Positions 45,112 to 55,735 of a stretch of DNA of 64,000 nucleotides are shown here, piece by piece. Within the stretch, counting starts at the first letter, position 1. Each line of letters opens with the position of its first letter. The position numbers and the translations under genes are program-made. The DNA lies in NCBI RefSeq assembly GCF_009730915.1, contig NC_052481.1, positions 21,116,461 to 21,180,460 of the forward strand, in the 5' to 3' direction. Below the pieces are notes generated by a model. It ran no database searches. It was given only the letters and a program-made list of their open reading frames with translations, and was not told the origin of the DNA. This DNA is from Dioscorea cayenensis subsp. rotundata. Its lineage: Eukaryota; Streptophyta; Magnoliopsida; Dioscoreales; Dioscoreaceae.

Positions 45112-47060
45112 TTTGAAGAGAAGTGGATAAACCACTGATATATTGAAAGGAAAGGCGAAAGTACAAAGAGTTAAATCCTCTCACCAGAAGTGAGGGGACA
45201 AAAGTACAGGAAATAAAACGAGAAGCTGAAAAAGTAGAAAAAGTCTAAGCAGCGGAAGACACCGTCGGCATCTCGAGCCCTGCCAAGAAAAGTAGAAGGA
45301 GCAACTACTCCCCGAGTCAGCTGTGGTCGGAATCGCCCGTAGGGATTTGAGGCTCTAGCTACCGTAGAAGTTGAGTGAGCGCTTTGATTTTTCTCGTGAT
45401 GCTTCAATGAGATTTAGTTGATGCCTATCGCCACTGTAGAGAACCAAGAAAGAAGCATATTAGCAGCTTTTATAGATAATATTGAGATGCGATGATGCAA
45501 ATCAACTCGAAGATGCGATTGTTTCTTTCAAGCCAAATATTCCACAAGATTGCACGGGAAGTGAGGTCCCGGAGGATTCATTGCTGAGGGACTAAGGATG
45601 GTATCCAATTGGTCCAGAGCAAAGGAATTGTCTGTGGAAGAGAGTTTGAATCTAAAATTTGAGAAAAAAATGCCCAGATGCGTTTGGAGAAAACACAATC
45701 GATGAAGAGATGATGAAGATTCTCGCAGGCATTGTGGCAAAGGACACGGTATCGGTGGAGTTTTTGAAAAATTGTAACCTTTCTTGAAAAGATTAGTGAG
45801 AGTGAGGATTTTGTCCTCCCCAGCAAGCCAGCAGAAAAGAGTGATTTTGCTTGGGCAACGATTTTTCCAGAAAAGGGAGTAAAGCGGACTGCGTATTCCA
45901 CCATCAATGAGAAATTTATAAAATGATTTGACCGTGAACGTGCCACTTTTTTTCAAGGGTCCAAGTGTGAGTATCATCTTGAATATGGGAGCAATCAGTG
46001 ATAATTTCAAGAAGAGCGAGATAACATATCGGGGTGGATGTGGGAAATAAAAGCTCGTGGTTGTTTAGAAACCCGAGAATCGCTCGATGGTAATCCAAGG
46101 GACAGTACAATCATTGTAGAGATCGGGCCAACAATCTTTAAGTAGAAGTCCAGCGTGCCAACGATCAGACCAAAGTGAAGTGTTAGAGCCACTTCTGATA
46201 GTTTTCGTGATACATGATCGGAAGGAGAGTAAAGTGGAGGTCACTCCTGCCCAAAAAAATGATTTATTTCTGGGTGGAATGTGAGATAGAATTCCATTAA
46301 TGTCACTTATAGAATAATTAGCGTGGATGATTTTGACCCAACTGCTATTAGGATTGCAAGATAATTTCCACCACCACTTTCCAAGTAAAGCGTTGTTGAA
46401 GGTCTGAAGGTTAAGGATTCCCCAGCCTCCCATTTCCCGCGGTCTAGTGATCCCTGCTCCAGTGCTATCAATCGACTCCTTTGGGTCCCCGGATCGGGGC
46501 CTTTCCAAAGAAAAATCTCTCCGGATTTTTATCAATTTCTTTAATCACCCAAGCGGGGAGCTTAAAAACCCGACATCCAAAGAAATGTGAAAGTGAGAGA
46601 GGACAGAGTTAATGAGTGTTAAGCGTCCCACCAAGTGATAAGTAATTTGCTTTCCAAGAAGTGAGTCTAGAGCTGAATCATGTCAATGAGTTTTGCCCAA
46701 ATATTTCGCTTGGGTCTCACGACCGTAAAAGAGGCACTCCTAAGTAGGTGATTGGGAGACAGCTTCGAGAGCAGTTTAGGATTCTAGCTGAGGAATGATG
46801 AGGTTGGAAGCCGTAGTTAGAGGAGTACAGGCAGCTTTTCGAATAATTAATGGTTAAGCCAGAGGATCCCTCATAAAGATACAGGATTAGTTTAATGATA
46901 TAAAGATCTTCTTGTCCTCCAGTAGAGAAAATTAGAAGGTCGTCAGCATATTGGAAGTGACAAGTGTTATCGGTATGATTCAAGGGAACACCCACCAAGA
47001 CTTTGGATTTGAGAGCGTGGAAGAACATAGCGCTCAGAACATCAGCGGCAAGGGCAAATA
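45112..47060 (-). mobile_element. L1 LINE, 5'-truncated, degenerate
   Basis: On the minus strand it starts within reverse transcriptase (LFALAADVLSAMFFHALKSK, then QYADDLLIFS near 46940, CLPITYLGVPL near 46750). It continues with RRDF, GGWGILNLQTFNNALLGKWW (about 46430) and FTVKSFYKFLIDGG (about 45920), and ends at the 3' tail near 45115-45140 (gtggataaaccac). Several frameshifts are present. It is most similar to the LINEs at 18531 and 24709. Confidence 0.87.
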
Positions 47061-47421
47061 ACAGAACATTGTGCAAAATTTTCTCGGCAGAAAAAATCAA
47101 AGCACCTTATTATAGCACCACTTGTAAAGTATTCCATCTTTCATTCTCCTCTAACGTGTAGAAACTACAGCATGTCTTGACAACAGGCGTGAACATATAG
47201 CAAAACTAAGCTACACCAACCCATGTTTGCCAAACTTCTCTGAAATTTTGTCCCAAAGCTACATATCCAAACAGCCAAAACGAAATTAAACCTCCAATTC
47301 TTGGATTTCTAAAACCCTAATACGTAATTCAAGAGGGAAAAAAATTAAATTTTCGAGGGAAATCAAAAATCACGAATCTCGAAAAATTAAGAGTCAAGAT
47401 CCAAGATGGGCAAGGATATAC

Positions 47422-47628
47422 CAATCGGCCTTGTTCGTAGTCCTCGACACAGCCGGAATCAACGAGGAGGTCATCGACGGCCTCGAAAGCACCATCGCCA
47501 TCGACGCCGAAGTCGAAGTCCCTCGCCGCCTAGGAACGTTGATAATGTAATTCGATGATGGGCTTATCAACGTCCACCATCCAACGGGCTAGCACCTCGT
47601 GCACCACCGAACTCGCAACCTCCGCCAT
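47422..47628 (-). pseudogene. First-exon-like fragment, copy 4
   Basis: The ATG at 47628 opens MAEVASSVVHEVLARWM, as in copy 1. An indel then shifts the acidic segment out of frame (it reads through a stop at the homologue of ADEDFDF). It has the same possible donor at its 3' end, and no further exon is recognisable. Confidence 0.4.
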
Positions 47629-48026
47629 CGCCGCGCCTCTTCTCCGGCTCCTCCGCTGCAGCGATAGCTCAACGAGGCTTTAGAAGCTCGAGGAGATGCG
47701 ATTGGCTTTATGAGCCGGTTTGGCTGGCAAACGAGCGCGGTTGGGTTTGAACCTAATTGGCTGACCAGTTAATTAGCTGGTTGTGTCGCAACGCTTGACA
47801 CTTGGTTAAACCTCCTCCAGGTTCATGTTGATTGTTGAGTCGATTCCGGCTTGTAAGAGAATAAATAAATAATAATCAAAGAAAATAAACTTTGGTTAGA
47901 GTTTGTTATTTATTTATTTATTTATAAAAAAAAAAGGAGAAATAACAAACTTGCTACATAAGGAGGAGGCAGTTTTAGCCTAGCAAAATAATACAAGATA
48001 AAGCAAAACAAAATAAGAATTCCTTG

Positions 48027-49040
48027 CGTCTCCTTTGCGCCGATGTACATCTGACCAGAAGAATTCCTTGTGTCTCCTTTGCCTAATGGAACGGTTCGGG
48101 AGTTGGCTTTGTTACTTGAGAGACCGCCATTCGTGAATTACCCGAGGTTGAGCAGCGTATCTCTAGCCTAAACTTGGCGACGAGGAGTGATAGTGACTTA
48201 AAGGTTTTGGGACTGACGGCCAACGGGTCCTTCTCTATCAAGTCCTTCTATTGCCTCTTGAATGAGGGAGGACTACAGTGCCCCCTTGCAAACTCCTTCT
48301 GGGAAGGTCCCTGCCCAAGGAAGGTTAACATCTTTAACAGGCTAGATTGGAAGAACAAGATTCTCTCTCTGGAAAACCTTGCTAGGCATAGATGTAATAG
48401 GCTACCGACAGACACAGGTGTGTTATGTCATTCTGATGTAGAATCGGTAGACCATCTTTTCTTAAAGTGTCAGTTCTCACGGGAGGTCTGGTCGTACATC
48501 AGTAGGTTCCTTCAGTTACCAGCGCTTCCCCTGTCGATGGCTCTCTTGTGGAGCGACTGGAGATCTGCCTTACGCCCAGCGGTTCGGGTGTTTAGGGATT
48601 GGGTTGTTAAAGCTTTTGTGTGGTCTATTTGGCTTACGCGAAACGATTATATATTTGCTGAGAAATGTGATAATCCCCTTGCTGTCATGATGAAGACTGC
48701 TCATTTGATGTTATCTTGGTTCTCTGCAGCTCCTGAAGGTTTGAGAGTGAAGCTTGCTGATCCTATCTCCTCCATCAGGCGCAGCTTAGAGTTCGCTGAA
48801 CCTCTCTCTGAGGGGGTGGAGGTCACCCCCACGATTGATGTGGATCAAGTAGGCGGTGAGGAGTAGCTCTTGTGTACTGTTTGGGTCAGGAGGAGACCTG
48901 TTGTTCCTCTTTTTTCTTTTCTCTCGTCTTTTGTTTCCACAGCTAGTGGATGGGTTATTGTACCTTTTGGTTTCTTTATTTTAATGCATGTAGTTTATCC
49001 ACCTTTTCAAAAATAAAAAAATAAAAAAAAATAATAATAA
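48027..49040 (+). mobile_element. L1 LINE 3' end with intact C-terminal frame
   Basis: A 230-codon open frame (48174-48866) covers the ORF2 C-terminus: FSIKSFYCLLNEGG, CPRKVNIFNRLDWKNKILSL, a zinc-knuckle-like CHSDVESVDHLFLKC, and MLSWFSAAPEG. The 3'UTR follows and ends tagtttatccaccttttcaa plus A-rich repeats. The aaaataagaa-type repeat flanks it, and copy 1 of the spacer (about 6505) shows the empty site. It is a close relative of the LINE at 8602. Confidence 0.85.
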
Positions 49041-49047
49041 GAAAGCA

Positions 49048-49190
49048 AAAACTTTTTTTTATTAGAAAAATATATGAATAAACCATATTTATTGAAAATA
49101 AAAAGAGTGTAAAAGATTTACAGCAAAAATAGTTTACTAGAAGTGGAGATAGATAACTAAAGGCATTAGAACATCCCAACAAAATAAAAA
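49048..49190 (-). mobile_element. L1 LINE 3'-tail fragment (minus)
   Basis: It begins with a T run, then tgaataaaccatatttattg, the reverse complement of the family 3' end. About 140 bp are present here and absent from the homologous point of spacer copy 1. Confidence 0.6.
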
Positions 49191-49392
49191 TAAAAGATAA
49201 TGGTGATACTTTGAAAATAATCATCAAAGAGGATCATTTATATTAAATGGCACTGGAATGAGCTTTTGAGTTAAGCCTTTACTAGAATTAACGATTTGCA
49301 AACATAAAATATTGAGGCTGTATTTAATAGTTAAGGTGGAATTATCAATTTTGATGAAAGTTATTTTAAAATAAATTTTTTGAGATTAACTT

Positions 49393-49434
49393 TTTTTTTA
49401 ATAAAGTAGATAATCCACAATTTATTGAATTTTT
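49393..49434 (-). mobile_element. ~42-bp L1 LINE tail insertion
   Basis: It contains aataaagtagataatccaca, the reverse complement of the family 3' end with little else. The flanking repeats are ttttttgagattaactt (left) and a near-identical gaaattaactt (right). Spacer copy 1 at about 6775-6795 shows the single site. Confidence 0.65.
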
Positions 49435-49784
49435 TTTTTGAAATTAACTTAAATAATTACTTTGATTATTTAATATTTTTAAAATTATTTCTTTTCTAAC
49501 CAAAGTAAATCATAATGAAGAAATCACTCTAAAATCTATTTATTTAAGAAAAAATCTTTTAATAATGTCCAAACTCAGTATATATATATATATGAATCTA
49601 GAGAAAAGTATTTATATTTAAAATGAAAAATAATACTAAAAATAATCATAAATATTCACAAATTCTCATTTTGCTAAATCATATTAATTAAACTCAAAGT
49701 AAAGCATAATATTAGGCATCAGTATTGTCCAACATGTTAACGTAAAATGCACTATATAAAGAAATCAATTATTTATAAAGAAAT

Positions 49785-50030
49785 TTTCAGTTGTCCTTTA
49801 CTCATGTGTTGTCCCTTTCTTTTGCAGTGTTTCTTATAGGCATGAATCACCTCTGGTGACTGTTGCTCTTTGTTGTGTTCCTTATAGTGCTTGCTCTTTT
49901 TGTTTCCTATTGGTTTATTCTGTTCTCTCTACTTGTTTGTTTGAGTTGTTTATTTTTTTGTCTGTTCGGTTTTCTGCCTATTTATTGTGTTTCTTTTCTT
50001 TTAATAAATTCGTGGTTTATCCATATTATT
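49785..50030 (+). mobile_element. L1 LINE 3'UTR fragment
   Basis: About 245 bp of LINE 3'UTR (cacctctggtgactgttgct resembles other 3'UTRs here) ending ataaattcgtggtttatcca plus A-rich sequence. The flank caattattt is repeated on both sides. Spacer copy 1 at about 7285 shows the uninterrupted site. Confidence 0.7.
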
Positions 50031-50265
50031 AAAAAATAAATAAATGAAAAAACCAATTATTTTCAAACAACAAAATTAATGCATAAGCAAGCATGCTCAA
50101 ATTATAGAATCTACTAATGTGAGAAATTTTGTAAATTTTCGGATATGTGCCAGCTCAAGCCCATCTCTTGTATACCCAAACCTAGCATTTGTGAGAAATC
50201 ATATTGCTATACCAAGTTTGTTAAAGCAAAATTTATATTATATAGGAAAGGACTAAATGTTAAGG

Positions 50266-50905
50266 ATCGAAGACAAAGATAATGCACAGCACTCACAATA
50301 TACTAGACACTCAACTTGTTGGAAGCCTTAGAGGAATACTGAAGCTTAATTGATATATTAAGACTTGACTTCAAAGCAAACAGAGATACAATATATAGAG
50401 GAAATAGTTGACTTAACCTACTGACACAACAATTAAACTTAAAGCAAAGATAAGACAAAACACAAAAAGCATAAAGCTACTTTGAAAAGTAAACATCCAA
50501 TCCTAGCGTGAATTCTTAATTCCTCCCATCCAATCCTAGCGTGAATCACAAAGTTAGAAAAAGTAAATACATGTTTATAGGAGGAGGCCTTCTATGCAAA
50601 AGATATTGATTTTTTAACATATTAATTTTTTTGATAGTATTTTAAACTTTTCAAATTTAATAGCGGTGCTTCTATGAAATATAATATTGAGTGGAAACCA
50701 TATTAAAAGATATTGATCTATCTTTTAATATATCTATGATAAACTTTTTGAGTGGCAATAAAAAATGTGAGTGTAGTTTACAACCTTAATACTCTCACGT
50801 TGGTGACTCCAAAATATTTATTTTATAAAAGTATATATTAAAATTAAAAATGAGAATTTTCCAAATTTATAATAAAGCAGAAATGTTATAAATTTTAATT
50901 AAATA
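50266..50905. other. Unclassified non-coding DNA
   Basis: AT-rich. A direct repeat of atccaatcctagcgtgaat occurs near 50488 and 50530. The part at 50266-50480 might be a decayed LTR, but no ends or polyprotein can be shown. No gene is seen. Confidence 0.35.
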
Positions 50906-51575
50906 AAAAAATCAATCTCGCTGCTAAAGGCTGCAATAAACTTCCGACAGCTACTTGTGTGTTATGCAATGCGGATATTGAAACTGTGGACCATTTGTTC
51001 CTCTTATGCCCTTTTGTTGTTAGATTGTGGGCTTTCCTTGCAGCTCGCTTTCATTTTCCACCCCCTCCTCACTCTGTTGAAGAATTGTGGGGGAGCTGGC
51101 GAGCTCTTATTCCAAAACCTATCAAGGATACCGTGGACCTTGTTATTAGATCTTTACTGTGGCATGTTTGCCTTGAGAGAAATGCTTGAATTTTTAACAA
51201 TGCTTATTATGTTCATCAGTCTGTGTTGTTGAAAGTTATTTATATGTTCTTGTCTTGGATAAATGCAGTGCCAGATGCCAAAAAAGCAAAATTGGAAGGG
51301 GCTGTGTCTACGGCCAAGCGTAGTCTGCAGTTCCTTGGTGGACAGATAGGGATTGACGTTGTTCCTACGGAGTAGTTCGTTTTGACGTTGTGCTCCAGTT
51401 GCTCTTTTTGGGCCTGAGTGACCTGTTCTTCAGTGTTGTTTTGCTTTTGGTCTTTTGTTTGTTTTGTTTCTTTTGTCTCTCTTGTACTTTTCAGTTGCTC
51501 TCTCGCCACTTCTTGTGGTGTTTTTTTTTCTGCTTTTTTTATTGCATGTGGTTAATCCACTTTATTCACAAAAAT
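50906..51575 (+). mobile_element. L1 LINE 3'-end fragment
   Basis: It encodes the zinc-knuckle-like end of ORF2 (CVLCNADIETVDHLFLLCPF, near 50957-51016) and the C-terminal AVPDAKKAKLEGAVSTAKRS-like segment (about 51265). One stop lies between them. The 3'UTR follows, ending gtggttaatccactttattc. About 670 bp. Confidence 0.8.
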
Positions 51576-51845
51576 CACTTCAAAACAAATCCAAACACTC
51601 CTTGTAATCATGTACCTTAAAAAAGTGGCATTTGTATGTGTAGGGGCTTAAGCTGGACTTTTATAATAAACTCACCTAAGCTCCTCACTTAATCTATTTT
51701 TTTGAGAACATTCGGTTGAAAAGAAATAAAAGTATTTTTAATAATGTAAAAATCCACCCGATTTATTCAACTAAAGATTGATAATATGTTACTTCTCTAA
51801 TTATCTGTGATCTTTGAACAAACAAAAATAAAATAGACTCATTTT

Positions 51846-52031
51846 CTTCTATCAAACACAACCTCAGCTTCATTGATTCTTCTTATATTGCTAGCGAGCC
51901 TAATCATACAAGAAAAGATCCCGTGAAAGATGCATGATACTATCAAGCACAACCTCAACTTCATTGATTCTTCTTCTTTTGCTAGCGAGCCTAATTATAC
52001 AAGAAAAGATCCCGTGAAAGATGCATGATGC
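51846..52031. repeat. ~94-bp tandem duplication
   Basis: Two adjacent copies of a segment with acaacctcagcttcattgat and agatcccgtgaaagatgcat, differing at only a few bases. It is non-coding, and it lies between a LINE fragment and the RLP 3' flank. Confidence 0.85.
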
Positions 52032-52089
52032 TCTCTTGATGGTGTTACCACAGACAGATTATTTATGCTTTTGATTGTCTCTGATAAAC

Positions 52090-52467
52090 CTTCTTGTGTT
52101 GTTTTGCAGTTTTAACGTTTTTGTATAAAACTAGATGCTATAGCCAAGAAGATTACCAAAATACTCTTATACACGATTTGAATTTACACAGTACAGGATC
52201 GAGCGAAGTTTTTGACAAAGTCGACAAACGACAAAACAAAGGACAAACGGCAGTGCAGTGCAGCACTCGGTGGCATTGAATGACCTCCCCGAGAATAATC
52301 CCCCGCCACGCGACTGGAGGGAGAACGGAGAATCCTCACACGTAACTCCCACAGGGTGACCCTAAATATGAATTATAAACCCGAGAGCGTAAGTCTTCGT
52401 TAGTACATTGGAGAAATATAAATATATACAACATTGGAAACGTATATGTATAACCTTTATGACCATT
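52090..52467. other. 3' flank of the 904-aa RLP with a GC-rich insertion
   Basis: About 52130-52200 resembles the 3' flank of the 1140-aa RLP gene (actagatgc, attaccaaaatact, acacagtaca). The segment 52205-52400 is GC-richer, has no counterpart there, and includes ccccgccacgcgactggagg. I do not recognise it, and it has no open frame of note. Confidence 0.4.
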
Positions 52468-55182
52468 CTAATGATTCGTTGTTATCATCTTGATCCTCAT
52501 CCTTGTGAAGCACAGTGCAACATAAACATAAATCTTGTCAAACGAGTTGTCCATGCAATGGAAATAGGCATACCTCCACTTCTTCTTGAATGCTAAAATA
52601 CCCCAAACAGTCCAGAATCCCACTGCAAACCCTGATAAAGATCCAATGTACATCCATAGCATCCCATCGTCTTCATCCATTCCATCACTTAGTTTTTCTT
52701 TAAATATTCCACCATCTTTAGTGCAATTGTCACTTAAAGGATATCCACAAAGATGATTTCCAACATAAATGGAGGGATCATTGAATGTGTTGAATTGGTT
52801 ACCTGATGGTATCTTTCCTGACAAATTGTTATAAGATACATTGAAGAGACTCAAGAAAGTCAAATTTGATAAAGTTGCAGGTATACTCCCTGAGAGCTTA
52901 TTTCTTGATAAGTCTAATGATTGCAGTTGCTTCATTCTACCCAATTTATCCGGAATCTCACCTTCTAAAGTATTTCCAGAGAGGTTTAAGCTTTGAAGAC
53001 CATACAAACTTCCTAGCTCTTCCGGGATGTTCCCTGATAACTCATTACTAGAAAAGTCCATGTAACTCACATATCGAATACGAGATCTATAATATATAAA
53101 ACTCAAGAACACGGTTCCACCATATTCGAGCAAAATATCAGGAGTTCCTTGAAGCATTTGCATGGTAGTCAAGTTGCTCAAACTCTTTGGAATAGGACCC
53201 GAGAGATTATTGCTTGACAAATCAAGTATTTGTAAATATTTGAGTTGAGAAATTTCCTGTGGGATGTGATTAACAAAGGCATTCCACTTTAACATGAGGA
53301 CAGTTAAAAATGATAGGCATTCTCCCATCCATGTTGGTATGTCTCCAGTGAAGTTGTTGTGGCTAAGATCAAGAGCGAGCAATTGGCTGCTGTTCTTCAT
53401 GGAATCAGGGAGCTCACCAGACAATTTATTGTGGCTCAAAAGTAATGACTTTAGATTACGAAGATTAAAAATTGAGTTTGGTAAAGCTCCAGATAAATTA
53501 TTGTATGCCAAATTTATATATGATAGTGCAGATGAATCCGACCAGCAATTAGGGAGTTCACCTGATAACTGGTTTATAGAGATATCAAGTGCTACAATTC
53601 CCTTCATTTGACACAACCAATCAGGTAAAGGACCTGAGAACAAATTAGCAGAAAGATAAAGATGTTCAATGTGAGAGAAAGTTAAGAGTTTGGGTATCAT
53701 CCCTTGAATCTGATTACTAGAGAGGTCTAAATGGACAAGGTTGCGAGTAGTCAAGTTCCACAACCAATGAGGCACTGTGCTTGAGATTTCATTATCAGAC
53801 AAATCAAGTGTATTCAACTTGTGTTGTGTCTGAATCCATGCTGGGAATTCAGGACCAACTGTGGAAGTGCTGATTCTTAATTCGTTGAGAAGAAAAGGAG
53901 GAACCCAATTAGAACTCACTCTGAAAACCAGTGCACTATCAGACATATCAAGTGTTTCCAATTTCTCTAGTTGAGTAAAGTGTTCTTCAGATATAATGCC
54001 ACTCAACCGATTATAAGCAAGATTTATATATTCCAGCTGTGCAAGTTTTGCTACAGATGAAGGAACAGAGCCAGATAATAAGTTATATGAGAGATCAAGA
54101 ACCCTGAGATTCTTGATGTCCCCAATCCAATCTGGTATATCTCCATTAAGATCGGTGGAGCTTAATTGCAAATGAGTGAGACTATGTTTAAGGCAGCCAG
54201 AGAAAAGGCCTCCAAGTTCAACAAGTGTCTTGTTGATATTTAACCCAGACAGATCTAGAGTTTGCAAGCTACAAAGACTGCCTATGCTTTCATGTAGGTT
54301 AATCTCACTCTGTTGGCTAGTATCAATATATCCATTTAGCATTCTGGAAGACCAGTACGTGGTCAGCTGATGAAAACCATTGAAACTGAGGTCTAGATAT
54401 TGAAGGCTGTTGATATTGAACACCCAGGAAATCCCCAAGAAATTGATATGGTTGTAAGAGAGATCAAGAATGGATAGAGATGTGAAGTTGAAATGAGGAA
54501 AGGAAAGAGGAAGCTTTTCTAAATTACATCTGGACAGGTGCAGCTCATATATGGAAGGAAGCTTGTTGAGAGCTTGGAAAAAGCTAATAGATGTGTTGCC
54601 AATGTTGTTGTAAGTCAAATCCAAGTGTTGCAATGAAGTAAGATGAGAAAGCCATTGATGAGCAGGATCATCAACATAAATTCCATAATTATATGAGAGG
54701 TCAAGAGTCTGCAAACCGGATAGATTTCCAAAACTTGAAGGAATTGCTCCGTGAAAGTAAGAATTAGAGAGATTGAGGTATATCAACTGCTTGAACTGAC
54801 CAATGAATGATGGAATACTTGTTCCATTGAAGAAGTTGCCACTCAGGTCAACATGATTCAAATGTCTAAGTTGAAGCAAAGATGGAGAGATCTCACCTCT
54901 CAGCTGCAAGTAATGTTCGTTTGATATCTGATGATCCGGACCCTTGAGCTCCAGTCTAACAATGTTGCCGGTGAGGTTGTCACAATGGACTCCTTCCCAT
55001 GAGCAGCAGTCTTGTCCCATCACCCAAGATGACAGCTTGTTGTTTGGATCTTTGATGTGTTTCTTGAATTCAAGAAGAGCTCTTCTCTCAATCTCCATGC
55101 AAGCACTGCATGATGATGTATTAATGAGGACTACTAACAATAGTATTACGAGTTGTAGCAGCACATACATGGCATAATCCAT
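52468..55182 (-). CDS. LRR receptor-like protein (RLP, EIX/Cf-type), 904 aa, intact
   Basis: A single intronless frame. Residues about 1-27 are the signal peptide. Residues about 28-75 are the LRRNT_2 cap with QDCCSWEGVHC. A long array of 24-residue LRRs follows, then the non-LRR island (around YGGTVFLSFIYYRSRIRYVS) and the final repeats (ELSGNIPEELGSLYGLQSLN onward). Then come the YVGNHLCGYPL cap, an acidic linker (GMDEDDGM), a transmembrane helix at about 843-865, and a basic tail of about 39 residues containing YVYV (a YxxPhi match). There is no kinase domain. It is a probable plasma-membrane receptor that needs an adaptor kinase, with unknown ligand. Compared with the 1140-aa paralogue it has only one copy of the ~100-residue N-terminal LRR block and lacks the LPNLHMKSP repeats, which accounts for much of its shorter length. 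The start at 55182 gives the expected hydrophobic leader. A TATA-like string lies about 40 bases upstream. Confidence 0.93.
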   Translation of the reverse strand: MDYAMYVLLQLVILLLVVLINTSSCSACMEIERRALLEFKKHIKDPNNKLSSWVMGQDCCSWEGVHCDNLTGNIVRLELKGPDHQISNEHYLQLRGEISPSLLQLRHLNHVDLSGNFFNGTSIPSFIGQFKQLIYLNLSNSYFHGAIPSSFGNLSGLQTLDLSYNYGIYVDDPAHQWLSHLTSLQHLDLTYNNIGNTSISFFQALNKLPSIYELHLSRCNLEKLPLSFPHFNFTSLSILDLSYNHINFLGISWVFNINSLQYLDLSFNGFHQLTTYWSSRMLNGYIDTSQQSEINLHESIGSLCSLQTLDLSGLNINKTLVELGGLFSGCLKHSLTHLQLSSTDLNGDIPDWIGDIKNLRVLDLSYNLLSGSVPSSVAKLAQLEYINLAYNRLSGIISEEHFTQLEKLETLDMSDSALVFRVSSNWVPPFLLNELRISTSTVGPEFPAWIQTQHKLNTLDLSDNEISSTVPHWLWNLTTRNLVHLDLSSNQIQGMIPKLLTFSHIEHLYLSANLFSGPLPDWLCQMKGIVALDISINQLSGELPNCWSDSSALSYINLAYNNLSGALPNSIFNLRNLKSLLLSHNKLSGELPDSMKNSSQLLALDLSHNNFTGDIPTWMGECLSFLTVLMLKWNAFVNHIPQEISQLKYLQILDLSSNNLSGPIPKSLSNLTTMQMLQGTPDILLEYGGTVFLSFIYYRSRIRYVSYMDFSSNELSGNIPEELGSLYGLQSLNLSGNTLEGEIPDKLGRMKQLQSLDLSRNKLSGSIPATLSNLTFLSLFNVSYNNLSGKIPSGNQFNTFNDPSIYVGNHLCGYPLSDNCTKDGGIFKEKLSDGMDEDDGMLWMYIGSLSGFAVGFWTVWGILAFKKKWRYAYFHCMDNSFDKIYVYVALCFTRMRIKMITTNH

Positions 55183-55215
55183 TGCTACATGTGATGATAG
55201 CTAAGACAATGGGCT

Positions 55216-55232
55216 TTTCCTGTCATATATAA
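55216..55232 (-). promoter_or_regulatory. Candidate TATA region of the 904-aa RLP gene
   Basis: The minus strand reads ccttatttatatatgac about 35-50 bases before the ATG. The frameshifted RLP has a related gccttatttatac at about 40690, so the core promoter seems shared by the paralogues. It would imply a very short 5' leader, which lowers confidence. Confidence 0.3.
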
Positions 55233-55494
55233 ATAAGGCTAATTACTTGCGTTAAGAAAAAAGTGTCTCAATTTGTAGGACCAAAGCATGTAACAAAAGC
55301 CGCCATTGATGAATTGACCGAGCTGTATATATCTTACTCTTCTTTTTCTTTTTCTTTGTTTAAACAAAGGCCACGAGCTGTATCTTGCTGAATTAAAATT
55401 TTCTTCCATCAAAATCAGGAATGTGAAGCAGGTGCAAGAGATACTGGTTCCTCACTTTGACCGTACGTAATTTTATTTTATTTTATTTTATTAT

Positions 55495-55735
55495 ATTTTT
55501 TTGACAAGAGGAACAGACAGCCCGAAGGCCCTGCTAAACCGTCAAGGGGGTGCACAAGCCTCGGTAGAGTAAGTGGGGGCGGGGCCCGCATACACATGGG
55601 CGCTGGAACCACCCGCACACAACCACCGCTCACATCTCCCAGAAATGTGCCCTCAGCCGAGAATCAAATTCTCACCACTCGGTGAAGAGCTCTATCGGCG
55701 ACCCGTATACCAACAGACCATTTGGTCGTTGGCAG
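55495..55735 (-). mobile_element. tRNA-derived SINE (family 2, second copy)
   Basis: The reverse complement starts gccaacgaccaaatggtctg, has a B-box-like gagaatttgattctc, and continues with ggctgagggcacatttctgg. It matches the SINE at 24079 over its full length. The tail is the T-rich (ATTTT)n stretch on the plus strand just left of it. No clear target duplication. Confidence 0.75.

Larger units (their letters stand above)
43797..47870. repeat. Block A, copy 4, split by a LINE
   Basis: The block runs 43797-45111, is interrupted by a LINE (45112-47060), and resumes at 47061 with acattgtgcaaaattttctc, the homologue of 36450. About 50 bp of the block present in copy 3 are missing at the insertion point. 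It ends with the GC-rich exon fragment and flows into spacer S copy 3. Confidence 0.8.
47871..50265. repeat. Spacer block S, copy 3
   Basis: It matches copy 1 (6061-8601) through ggaggcagttttag, gtgatactttgaaaataatc, aattaacttaaataatt and aagcaagcatg landmarks. It contains four LINE insertions not present at the homologous points of copy 1, while copy 1 contains a SINE and other insertions missing here. Confidence 0.75.

Noticed and set aside
48174-48866. A 230-aa host gene
   Set aside because: It is the intact C-terminal part of LINE ORF2 followed by the family 3'UTR; there is no separate promoter or intron.
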